Below the pieces are notes generated by a model. The model searched no databases and was not told the DNA's origin. It saw only the letters and a program-made list of their open reading frames with translations. This document shows, one piece after another, positions 35,003 to 42,030 of a DNA stretch of 64,000 nucleotides (positions within the stretch are counted from its first letter, which is position 1; every line of letters begins with the position of its first letter). Made by a program: the position numbers and the translations under genes. Source of the DNA: Dyadobacter endophyticus (GTDB lineage: Bacteria > Bacteroidota > Bacteroidia > Cytophagales > Spirosomataceae); NCBI RefSeq assembly GCF_014641595.1, contig NZ_BMIA01000001.1:2046426-2110425 (forward strand), read 5' to 3'.

Positions 35003-35241
35003 AGGATTATGGTTAGGAATTGAAAATGGATTTTCAGAGGATAGCAAGCCAAAATCCGGACACACCAAACCCGGCTTCGCAATGCGGCTGCGAAGTTGAT
35101 TATGGTGCATTTAAAGCACCAAGCAGTATTTAATTTTGGCTTATAACAATGTTACAATGAATTTGATAGGTATCCGCGATAATCGCCGGAAATAGTAGCG
35201 ATAACGTTCTCGGAACCAACACCGCAGGTCCCCATCGGCCG

Positions 35242-36276
35242 TCAGCGGTCGGCCTTCGCAACGACATATCGCCCGAAACCGGCTGATGCTGTATCTGCGA
35301 CGGTGCCATCTGGCTGCCGGTAAATAAAATAGGCCTGCATGTCCGGACGGCGGTTCAGAATTTCAAACGCACCGTTGATGCCTGCGGCGAGCAACGCGTT
35401 GTCGAAGCCGTCGGCGGTGATCGCGTCGGGCGCCACTACGGTCGCGCTGATGATCTCGCGCTGCACGGGGAATCCGGTTTTAGGATCGATAATGTGAGAA
35501 AGGCGTATGCCGCCCGATTCCCTGAATTTACGGTAGCTGCCCGATGTCGTAACGGCACCATCGCCAATGCTGATCACTTCGCGGATCACCGGCGCGTCAA
35601 ATCCGGTGACGGAAGGTGTTTCGATACCAATCTTCATCGGCTCATTGTCAGGCAGTTTCAGGCCTTTCGTTCGGATCTCCCCTCCCACTTCCACCATGTA
35701 ATTGGAAATGCCGCGTGCTTCCAGGAACCCGGCGACCACATCCACCGAATAGCCCTGGGCGATGCCATTCACATCGATTTGTACACAAGGGATGGTTTTC
35801 AAAAGCCTGCGGTCCCGAACCTGCAATTTATCCGAGCCTACGCACGCGAGGATTTCCCGAACGGTAGCACTGTCGGGCATTGTATCTGTCGGTTTTGCTC
35901 CGAAGCCCCAGGCTCGTACGAGCGGGTACACGGTAATGTCGGAAAGCCCGCCTGTCTGGCAGAAAATCTCCATGGACTTTTCAACAACACGTGCCAGGTG
36001 CCCATCCATTTCAATGCTTTTCTGCGAGGCATTGAACCGGTTGATCAGCGAGCCGGACTGGTAAATAGAAAGCGACGCATCGAGGCTTTTGAAAATACTG
36101 TCGATCTGCGTTTTATTCACCAACTCACGGTCGGCGTACCAGGTAATAGCATAGGTCGTCCCCTGCGCCTGCCCGGCGATCCGATAGGTCTCCTGCATTA
36201 AAGGAAGGTGTAATGCACTCATTGCCAAGCACATTATCACCAACAAAGATCTTACACAAAGCCACCCATGCTTCAT
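35242..36276 (-). CDS. apbE: FAD:protein FMN transferase ApbE, exported
   Basis: A 344-residue protein with an N-terminal hydrophobic signal (residues 5-28). ApbE motifs are all present: GTTYAITWYA near the start, the SIYQSGSLINRFNAS segment, DVNGIAQGYSVD (FAD site), GDGAVTTSGSYRKF, HIIDPKTG and TADGFDNALLAAG (Mg2+ site). ApbE attaches FMN from FAD to a threonine of target proteins in the periplasm. No protein with an obvious FMN-binding domain is coded nearby, so the target lies elsewhere or is unusual. The start codon shares a base with the stop of the Gfo/Idh/MocA gene (TGATG), a sign of coupled translation and of a joint role. Confidence 0.93.
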   Translation of the reverse strand: MKHGWLCVRSLLVIMCLAMSALHLPLMQETYRIAGQAQGTTYAITWYADRELVNKTQIDSIFKSLDASLSIYQSGSLINRFNASQKSIEMDGHLARVVEKSMEIFCQTGGLSDITVYPLVRAWGFGAKPTDTMPDSATVREILACVGSDKLQVRDRRLLKTIPCVQIDVNGIAQGYSVDVVAGFLEARGISNYMVEVGGEIRTKGLKLPDNEPMKIGIETPSVTGFDAPVIREVISIGDGAVTTSGSYRKFRESGGIRLSHIIDPKTGFPVQREIISATVVAPDAITADGFDNALLAAGINGAFEILNRRPDMQAYFIYRQPDGTVADTASAGFGRYVVAKADR

Positions 36277-37493
36277 CAGGCGGAATATTCAGGCTTCCAA
36301 TACTGTACTTTTTCGGTGTCGGCAGCGGCGTTGCCCATATGGATGGCGATCGAGCCGTCGCGGCCGGTTTCGACGTTGGAAACCGGCTCCTTTTTGTTCC
36401 TTACGCATTCGGCGAAGTCTTTCAATGCAAACACGGTCGGTTCCAGCTGCGCTTCGCCGGGCTTCCCGAACTTCACTTCCACGCCCGTACCCTGGGTCGT
36501 TACGGCAATGGTAGCGCCGGTAACACCGTCCACCACCCCTTTGGCATTGTTGGTTGTTTCAGGGTAAATCAATGCCTTGTCCCGAAGAATTTCCACGGTG
36601 GCCTTATCGCCGAGAATGCGAATGCTGTAACCATTATACGCGTTGGAAAGTACCGAGGTCACGCTCGCTTTCACGCCGTTGGGATAGTCGTAAACGGTAC
36701 GGATGTTGTCATAAGTATCCCGACCATCCTTCCAGTAATTGATACCGCCCAGGCCGACTACCTTGACGGGCCGACTGTCGGTGAGATAATTGACGACGTC
36801 GATCTCATGCGCACAAAGCTCCGAGAGCGGGCCGCCGCAATATTCGCGGTACATGCGCCAGTTGATCGCCCGCTCCATTTTCGGGTCCTTGACAGGAAAG
36901 CGCCAGTTCGAATTACGGTTGTACTGGCATTCGAAATGCGTGATCTTGCCCAGCCAGTTTTCCTTCATAATCTCCTTTACCCTGTGATAAAGGCCGTAAT
37001 ACCGGTATTGATACCCGATCTGAAAAACCAAACCCGATACTTTCACTTTTTTCACGAGGTCGATAGCCTGCGGGATGTCGTAAGTCATCGATTTTTCGAG
37101 ATAAATGTGCTTTCCGGCCTGCAATGCGGCAACGGCCATTGGATAATGCAGGTAAAGCGGCGTGGCAATCACTACGGCGTCGATCGATTTATCGTCGAGC
37201 AGCTTACGGTAATCGGTGTAGCCTTTGGCATTTTTTGCGGCGAGACTCAGGCCTTTTTGCAGGTTTTCGGGGATAATGTCGCAACAGGCAACCAGGTCAT
37301 AATCCGGCATTTCCCGGATCAGCGTCGCCAGGCCGGCACCCCGCGACCCGGTGCCGATGATCCCCAGCCGGATCTTGTCCGCCGACCCAATGGCCTTCGC
37401 GAATGCGGGGGTAAAAGCGCTGGTCAGGCCCGCTCCTGCCATAGCGGCAAGGCCTGTTGTAATAAAATTTCTTCTCGTTGTCGATTGGGTCAT
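36276..37493 (-). CDS. Gfo/Idh/MocA family oxidoreductase, Tat-exported
   Basis: A 405-residue protein with a twin-arginine signal (TTRRNFITTGLAAMAG, R7-R8), so it is probably exported folded with its cofactor. The Rossmann motif is LGIIGTGSRGAG at about 43-54, followed by CDIIPENLQKG. The usual EKP motif has the form YLEKSMT here; the lysine is kept. The C-terminal alpha/beta domain begins at about residue 150. The family oxidises, reduces or epimerises sugars and cyclitols with NAD(P); exported members are thought to carry a tightly bound cofactor. A perfect 24-bp palindrome lies 31 bases upstream of the start, and ApbE follows with overlapping codons. Confidence 0.9.
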   Translation of the reverse strand: MTQSTTRRNFITTGLAAMAGAGLTSAFTPAFAKAIGSADKIRLGIIGTGSRGAGLATLIREMPDYDLVACCDIIPENLQKGLSLAAKNAKGYTDYRKLLDDKSIDAVVIATPLYLHYPMAVAALQAGKHIYLEKSMTYDIPQAIDLVKKVKVSGLVFQIGYQYRYYGLYHRVKEIMKENWLGKITHFECQYNRNSNWRFPVKDPKMERAINWRMYREYCGGPLSELCAHEIDVVNYLTDSRPVKVVGLGGINYWKDGRDTYDNIRTVYDYPNGVKASVTSVLSNAYNGYSIRILGDKATVEILRDKALIYPETTNNAKGVVDGVTGATIAVTTQGTGVEVKFGKPGEAQLEPTVFALKDFAECVRNKKEPVSNVETGRDGSIAIHMGNAAADTEKVQYWKPEYSA

Positions 37494-37523
37494 GATTGGG
37501 GATCGTCGGTTTGGTCAAGAATG

Positions 37524-37547
37524 ATTTACGGGCACGTGCCCGTAAAT
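37524..37547. promoter_or_regulatory. Perfect 24-bp palindrome, candidate LacI-type operator
   Basis: Half-site ATTTACGGGCAC is followed directly by its reverse complement. The core CGGGCACGTGCCCG with a central CG resembles operators of LacI-family sugar regulators. A near -7 match, TACATTTA on the minus strand at 37550-37543, overlaps its edge, which is where a repressor would act. It precedes the Gfo/Idh/MocA-apbE unit. Confidence 0.7.
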
Positions 37548-37607
37548 GTAAGTATTTTTTAATCAGATCGAAATGGCTCGGCGGGAGAAAAAAATTCAGG
37601 ACATAAA

Positions 37608-37637
37608 AAAGTCCCGGCAGTGTGTTACCGGGACTTT
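37608..37637 (-). terminator. Intrinsic terminator of the sigma factor operon
   Basis: The arms AAAGTCCCGG (37608-37617) and CCGGGACTTT (37628-37637) form a perfect 10-bp stem with a 10-base loop, followed on the minus strand by TTT. It lies 14 bases past the stop at 37651. Confidence 0.85.
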
Positions 37638-37650
37638 ACCTGTGGGTGAT

Positions 37651-38985
37651 TCAGGGCCTCACAAAGCGAAGCCCGGCCGATATCCCCACACGGTATGGCT
37701 GATAGTAGAACGGGTTTTGGGTACCTTTGACCTTCACCGGGCTGAACTCGGCATAGGGCCCGATGCTGAATGCCGTGTTGCGGCTGAGGGCAAATTGCTT
37801 TCCTAATCCCAGGCTGACCCACCCGAGGCTTTGGCTGCTGTTCAAATCATGCGAATATTCCGCACCGAATGCCGCAAAGAACCTGCTGACCGGCGAATGT
37901 CCCCAGCGCAACTGTCTTGTAACGCCAATACCGAGCATCGAAAATTTCCGGTTTTCCTCTATTCTGTCGCCTTGGCGAACCGTTTGATATTGCCCTTTAT
38001 CATCAGGTTTGACGAGGTAGTTGTCGTTCGCGATTTCGTAGGAATACGTTTGCCGGAAGTTGCTGAAATGCAATTGCAGCTGGATACCGTTCCGCTCCAC
38101 GCCTCCGCTTAGCTTATAACCCATAGATCGCGCCGTGAATAGCGACGGAAAGCTGAAATTCTGAAAATCTTTCGCTGCCGACGATGGCACGGTCAATATC
38201 TGATAAGAGTGTAGTTCCGCGGCATTGAATAGCCAGGCAATGCGCGCCGGATTGGTCACGATGACCTTGGCCGGTTTGTACACCGGTGCCACAACGCCGC
38301 GCAAATGCAGCGGGATCTCCGCTTGCGTTAAGGGCATCGCATCCAGTTCTTCCAGCGCAGCCACATGCAGGGCCGAATCTGCCACCACTGATATTTCATC
38401 GGCCGATGCGGCCTGCATTTCGTCGAAAACCGAACCAGAACCGATCTGGCCTTCCGTTACCTGACTGCCATCGGCAAGCGGTAAACTTTCATACCTGCTT
38501 ACAGTGGCGCCCCCGATGTTCCCGGAATGCGAGCGATGTACCTTCGCTGCCGGTTTGCTACCCAGGTCTTCCACAAAAACATTTTTAACTACCCGTTCAG
38601 ACCGCGGATCCGGTACTTTCACTGCCAGTTTCAGCGGCTGCGACGCGCGACCCGGCGTTTCTGCAACGGTATTCGCCGACGTTCCTGCGGGGCTTGCCGT
38701 GTGAGGCTCCGTCGATGCCGGTTGGTTTGCTGCGTGCGCGCGTACTTTGTCCGGAACCCCGAACGGCGCGCTGAGTTGGCCGGCATAGCGGCTGAGCAAG
38801 ATTCCGGAGACCGAAATCAAGACCAGTGCGCCGGTGAACCACCAATATCTTCCCGTGCGTGCAGGCTTTACGCGGGCGCGTATGCGATCGAGCGCGGTTG
38901 GGTTGGGCTGCTCCTCATAGTCATCAAATTTGCGTTTGAGGACGTCGCGCAGCGCTTCGTTGAATTTGTCCTCAGAAGTTTTCAT
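37651..38985 (-). CDS. Anti-sigma-like protein with C-terminal beta-barrel-like domain
   Basis: A 444-residue protein. Residues 1-45 are charged and helical with DDYEEQPNPTALDRIRARV, like the short cytosolic sigma-binding segments of Bacteroidota membrane regulators. One helix follows at about 48-66 (WWFTGALVLISVSGILLSR). Then comes a low-complexity linker rich in Ala, Pro, Ser and Thr to about 240, and a C-terminal region with alternating strands (MLGIGVTRQLRWG, RFFAAFGAEYSHDL, WVSLGLGKQFAL, AFSIGPYAEFSPV) that ends VGISAGLRFVRP, an outer-membrane barrel type ending. The start overlaps the sigma gene by 14 bases. It is probably the sigma factor's regulator (inference). Whether one chain truly spans both membranes is open. 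Confidence 0.78.
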   Translation of the reverse strand: MKTSEDKFNEALRDVLKRKFDDYEEQPNPTALDRIRARVKPARTGRYWWFTGALVLISVSGILLSRYAGQLSAPFGVPDKVRAHAANQPASTEPHTASPAGTSANTVAETPGRASQPLKLAVKVPDPRSERVVKNVFVEDLGSKPAAKVHRSHSGNIGGATVSRYESLPLADGSQVTEGQIGSGSVFDEMQAASADEISVVADSALHVAALEELDAMPLTQAEIPLHLRGVVAPVYKPAKVIVTNPARIAWLFNAAELHSYQILTVPSSAAKDFQNFSFPSLFTARSMGYKLSGGVERNGIQLQLHFSNFRQTYSYEIANDNYLVKPDDKGQYQTVRQGDRIEENRKFSMLGIGVTRQLRWGHSPVSRFFAAFGAEYSHDLNSSQSLGWVSLGLGKQFALSRNTAFSIGPYAEFSPVKVKGTQNPFYYQPYRVGISAGLRFVRP

Positions 38986-39559
38986 GATGCACTATTCCTT
39001 TTAGTTCCAATTTTTTCATTAGCAGGTTACGTCCTCTCATAAACTGCGACCGGGCCGTGGCGTCCGACATGGACAGCATATCACCAATTTCGGTGTGTGT
39101 ATAGCCGTCGATCAGGTGCAGGTTGATCACCGTCCGGTACTTATCCGGCAGCTCGTTGATAAGGTCCAGCAGGTCACGGACATTCATCTGATCGATCATG
39201 CGCACGTAATCGTCCGATTCCACCTGCCATTCCACGCCGTCGAGTGGGCTGTGGAGTTCCTCGCGCCGGGTTGTCCGGTTATAATAGTTGATGGCCGTCC
39301 GGATCACCGTCACTTTCACCCAGCCGTCCACCGCTTCGGGGTCTTTCAGGTCGTTGATGCTGTTAAAAATCTTAACAAATGCATCCTGGAAAATATCGTC
39401 AGCCTCCGCCACTGTCCGGGCATAACGCCGGCAGATACCCGTCATCCGGGCTTTGTATCGCTCGTAAAATACGGTCTGCGCCCTCGGGTCCTGCTGCTGG
39501 CAGGCCTTGACGAGGCTGGCGACGCTGTCGTATTTTTTAGAGAGAAAGAATTTCATCAA
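38972..39559 (-). CDS. ECF-type RNA polymerase sigma factor
   Basis: A 195-residue sigma-70 family protein. Region 2 is at about 20-90 with VFYERYKARMTGICRRYARTVAEADDIFQDAFVKIF, and region 4 is at about 130-185 with NELPDKYRTVINLHLIDGYTHTEIGDMLSMSDATARSQFMRGR, including the helix-turn-helix. Region 3 is missing, as in all extracytoplasmic-function sigmas. It directs RNA polymerase to promoters that its partner regulator controls. The gene is fourth in an apparent five-gene operon, 44 bases after a lipoprotein gene and overlapping its probable regulator by 14 bases. Confidence 0.93.
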   Translation of the reverse strand: MMKFFLSKKYDSVASLVKACQQQDPRAQTVFYERYKARMTGICRRYARTVAEADDIFQDAFVKIFNSINDLKDPEAVDGWVKVTVIRTAINYYNRTTRREELHSPLDGVEWQVESDDYVRMIDQMNVRDLLDLINELPDKYRTVINLHLIDGYTHTEIGDMLSMSDATARSQFMRGRNLLMKKLELKGIVHHENF

Positions 39560-39603
39560 GGGGACGTTGGCTCAGGAGTAACTTAAACTTACTTAAATAC
39601 TAT

Positions 39604-40539
39604 TTATTTATATAATAATACAGTGTAACTTTTATTCAATACATTGAAATCCTTGTCAAAATAAAACTCGCATTTAGAAATGCCGCCGACGGTTACGGTG
39701 ATGTAATAGCTTGTGAGCCCATTGACATGGTTGACCAGCTTCTTTTCGTACTCATAACCTGCGAGTTCGGGGAGGCTATCAAGATATTGCTTTATTTCGA
39801 CCGGAACTGTTTCCAGATTAGAGTTGGTGGTGAGATTACCCAAGCTCGAAAAAAACGTGCTGCTCCACCTGAGCTTGCCTTTGTCGTCGAACAGCATCGA
39901 TAGCGGTTCGAACTGGTTGCCGATCCTCTTGCGAGCGAAGACATGATAGCGCTTCGTGTCATCCATTCGTACCCACGTATAACCCATTACAAACCCCAAA
40001 TCCGGTATGGCAGCAATCGTGTCCTTCACAAAACCGGGCAGGTCATTAATCTCGTAGGTTGTGATTCTGTAAAGGACCGGATCAAACGACGCCGAGCTAT
40101 TTGAATTAGGAAATTCCCCTTCCCACCGGAACGAATAATTCTCTCCTTTAAAATTGTAAATCAGTTTGTTCTTGGTCGTCGTTGCGAAATAGGCCGTGGA
40201 GTAAGCCGACAATACACCGTCACCTAATGCCGTCTTTTTCAGCGATTCCTGCAAAGTCTCGGGAACGCCACCCTGCATTACCTTAAACGTCTCCCACATT
40301 TTACCATGATCCACCAGCGACGAATAACGATCTGCCTCCGATTCCAGTTTTACTTCCCAAACCCTGTCTTCGAGCACAGGCTTAAAAACCAGGTTTTCAC
40401 CTTTTGGAAATTTATCTTTCACCACATCGACAACCATTTGCGGGATGACCTTGCTTGGGTCCTCCGGTCGCAGGTCGTTCAGGTTATTGCAGCTATACAG
40501 CAGGAACGCGAGAACGACTATCTGAATGAGGGGTTTCAT
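39604..40539 (-). CDS. Lipoprotein of unknown function in the sigma factor operon
   Basis: A 311-residue lipoprotein with a short signal and lipobox FLLYSC (Cys 17). The mature part appears to hold repeated small alpha/beta units: VVDVVKDKFPKGENLVFKPVLEDRVWEVKLE, then IAAIPDLGFVMGYTWVRMDDTKRYHVFARKR, then VEIKQYLDSLPELAGYEYEKKLVNHVNGLTSYYITV in parts. Each has a helix of the form IxxYLDxxP or VVKDKFP followed by strands, the plan of PepSY-like periplasmic domains. No motif points to an enzyme. It lies 10 bases after the lipoprotein gene upstream and 44 before the sigma gene, so it is likely part of the same response. Confidence 0.75.
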   Translation of the reverse strand: MKPLIQIVVLAFLLYSCNNLNDLRPEDPSKVIPQMVVDVVKDKFPKGENLVFKPVLEDRVWEVKLESEADRYSSLVDHGKMWETFKVMQGGVPETLQESLKKTALGDGVLSAYSTAYFATTTKNKLIYNFKGENYSFRWEGEFPNSNSSASFDPVLYRITTYEINDLPGFVKDTIAAIPDLGFVMGYTWVRMDDTKRYHVFARKRIGNQFEPLSMLFDDKGKLRWSSTFFSSLGNLTTNSNLETVPVEIKQYLDSLPELAGYEYEKKLVNHVNGLTSYYITVTVGGISKCEFYFDKDFNVLNKSYTVLLYK

Positions 40540-40549
40540 GATTCGGGGT

Positions 40550-41173
40550 TCAAAAAACTACGTAATAAACTCTGTGTCCTTCGGGAGTTGGTCGCGGGTA
40601 ACGCCACATTTGTTTTAATAGAATTGTGGTGACTGCTCCATTCTCCTCATAGGTAAACCGCATCGTGCCGGATTGATGATTTAAGTATGTGGTTTCGGTA
40701 TCCCTGATCACATGGTAGCCCGACGCATCCATCGTAAGTTCCAAGCCCGATTTAAGGAACGGAACCCAGCCCTGGCCCGAATCAGTCTTGATGACCAGCC
40801 TATTATTTGTCGCGTCCCAGTTATATTTCATATTGGATCCCCACAAAAATTTCAGATTTAAATTAAAGGTCCGGGCATACCCGCTGATTTCGGTATTCGG
40901 GAACTCATTCCCGCCGTAGTAAAAAACATATCCGTCGCCGAACTGCAAAAATACCGATTTGACAAACCAACTTTGGTAAACAGAGTCTCTCGAAATAAAA
41001 GCGGTGTCGCTGCCTTTCACAGAGTACCATTCCGCAACCTGGTAAACATTCTTAATGAGAAACGGCATCACATCTTCTTCCTGCAAAACCGGTTCAGGCG
41101 GCACCACTTCTTTCTTTTTCGAACATCCGGCCAATACTCCCAACAACACAACACAGGCAAACAAATATCTCAT
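40550..41173 (-). CDS. Lipoprotein of unknown function, paralogue A
   Basis: A 207-residue lipoprotein. ATG 41173 gives a standard signal with lipobox VLAGC (Cys 17). The mature part starts with a charged linker (SKKKEVVPPEP), followed by about 170 residues that include FLQFGDGYVFYYGGNEFPNTEISGYARTFNLNLKFLWG, and it ends in a strand with RVYYVVF. The FPNTEI-x-G-x-x-x-TFNLN core is shared with the next gene upstream, as are the overall length and ending, so the two are diverged tandem duplicates. I do not recognise the family. It lies 19 bases after its paralogue. Confidence 0.75.
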   Translation of the reverse strand: MRYLFACVVLLGVLAGCSKKKEVVPPEPVLQEEDVMPFLIKNVYQVAEWYSVKGSDTAFISRDSVYQSWFVKSVFLQFGDGYVFYYGGNEFPNTEISGYARTFNLNLKFLWGSNMKYNWDATNNRLVIKTDSGQGWVPFLKSGLELTMDASGYHVIRDTETTYLNHQSGTMRFTYEENGAVTTILLKQMWRYPRPTPEGHRVYYVVF

Positions 41174-41192
41174 TCTGCTAACTATCAATTAT

Positions 41193-41867
41193 TTAAGGAA
41201 AAACAACATACTTGGCACTGACCTGCTGCCCCGGTTCGCGGTAGTACTGGTACATGGGTTTCATGGTTATTTTATAAGTGACTTTACCCAGTTTCGGATC
41301 GTCGTCCTCGAAAATAAACCGCATCCTAGGCTTGACGACTGCTTTTTTTGCCTGCTCCAATGACATTTTCACATTGAAACTTGCCGGTTCGAGGTAGCCT
41401 TTTTTGCCCGGGACGATCATTGGGAAATAGGAGGTTGTCCGCATCGTCTCGACGCCCAGCGTGCCCTTCTCCTCATCCCATTTAAGATCCATTTCCGTGG
41501 GCAGAAAAATCCGGATATTGAGGTTGAACGTGAGTGCATTACCGGGAATCTCCGTATTGGGGAACTGGCTCCCGCCGCCGTGAAACATAATCTGCCCTTC
41601 TCCTTTGCTGATGTAGAAGTGCAGGAATGCGGCATTGGCATAAAGTTTCAGCAGCGTGTCCGCCTTGAACATGTCCACCGAATCCTTCCCGGCAAACCGC
41701 CAGGCGTCGGTAATGTAGAACGAGCCTCTTGAGAGCCAGGCCGAAACGGTATCGCGATCGAGGCGAACAGGCTCGGGTTCCGGATCGTGCGACGGATCAT
41801 TTTTCGAACAGCCGAACTGCCATGTTACAAGCAACAGGAAACAACCTATGGATAATAATCTTTTCAT
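41193..41867 (-). CDS. Lipoprotein of unknown function, paralogue B
   Basis: A 224-residue lipoprotein. ATG 41867 gives a signal with lipobox WQFGC (Cys 20); the frame is open to 41957 but only this start looks like a signal peptide. After the SKNDPSHDPEPEPV linker, the domain has FLHFYISKGEGQIMFHGGGSQFPNTEIPGNALTFNLNIRIF and ends QQVSAKYVVFP. It shares the FPNTEI-P/S-G core and the ending with the next gene. This is the first gene of the run of three lipoproteins, sigma factor and membrane regulator, and the operon promoter should lie in the 163 bases upstream of it. Confidence 0.75.
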   Translation of the reverse strand: MKRLLSIGCFLLLVTWQFGCSKNDPSHDPEPEPVRLDRDTVSAWLSRGSFYITDAWRFAGKDSVDMFKADTLLKLYANAAFLHFYISKGEGQIMFHGGGSQFPNTEIPGNALTFNLNIRIFLPTEMDLKWDEEKGTLGVETMRTTSYFPMIVPGKKGYLEPASFNVKMSLEQAKKAVVKPRMRFIFEDDDPKLGKVTYKITMKPMYQYYREPGQQVSAKYVVFP

Positions 41868-41982
41868 AACCGGTGCCTGATTAATGATCGGATAGCTGCG
41901 TTTCGCGCTTCCCATAGCAGAGACACGAATGCCCGTTTCAAACGTGGCGATCGTCAAAGATTTTTTTCAATTTTAAACAAAA

Positions 41983-42010
41983 AAGCATTGCAACCTGAGC
42001 TGCAATGCTT
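41983..42010 (-). terminator. Intrinsic terminator of the phosphatase/beta-propeller gene
   Basis: The arms AAGCATTGCA (41983-41992) and TGCAATGCTT (42001-42010) form a perfect 10-bp stem with an 8-base loop, followed on the minus strand by TTTTGTTT. It lies 20 bases after the stop at 42031. Confidence 0.85.
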
Positions 42011-42030
42011 CAAAGATCATCAAAGACATG

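Noticed and set aside
35160..35215. GCGATAATCGC and a second CGATAA before the SusC gene, considered as an operator.
   Set aside because: The 11-base palindrome is short and AT/GC-simple, and I could not place a promoter around it.
36213..37562. A 449-codon open frame on the plus strand opposite the Gfo/Idh/MocA gene.
   Set aside because: It is antisense to a gene with a clear Tat signal and Rossmann motif, crosses the operator palindrome, and shows no recognisable domain.
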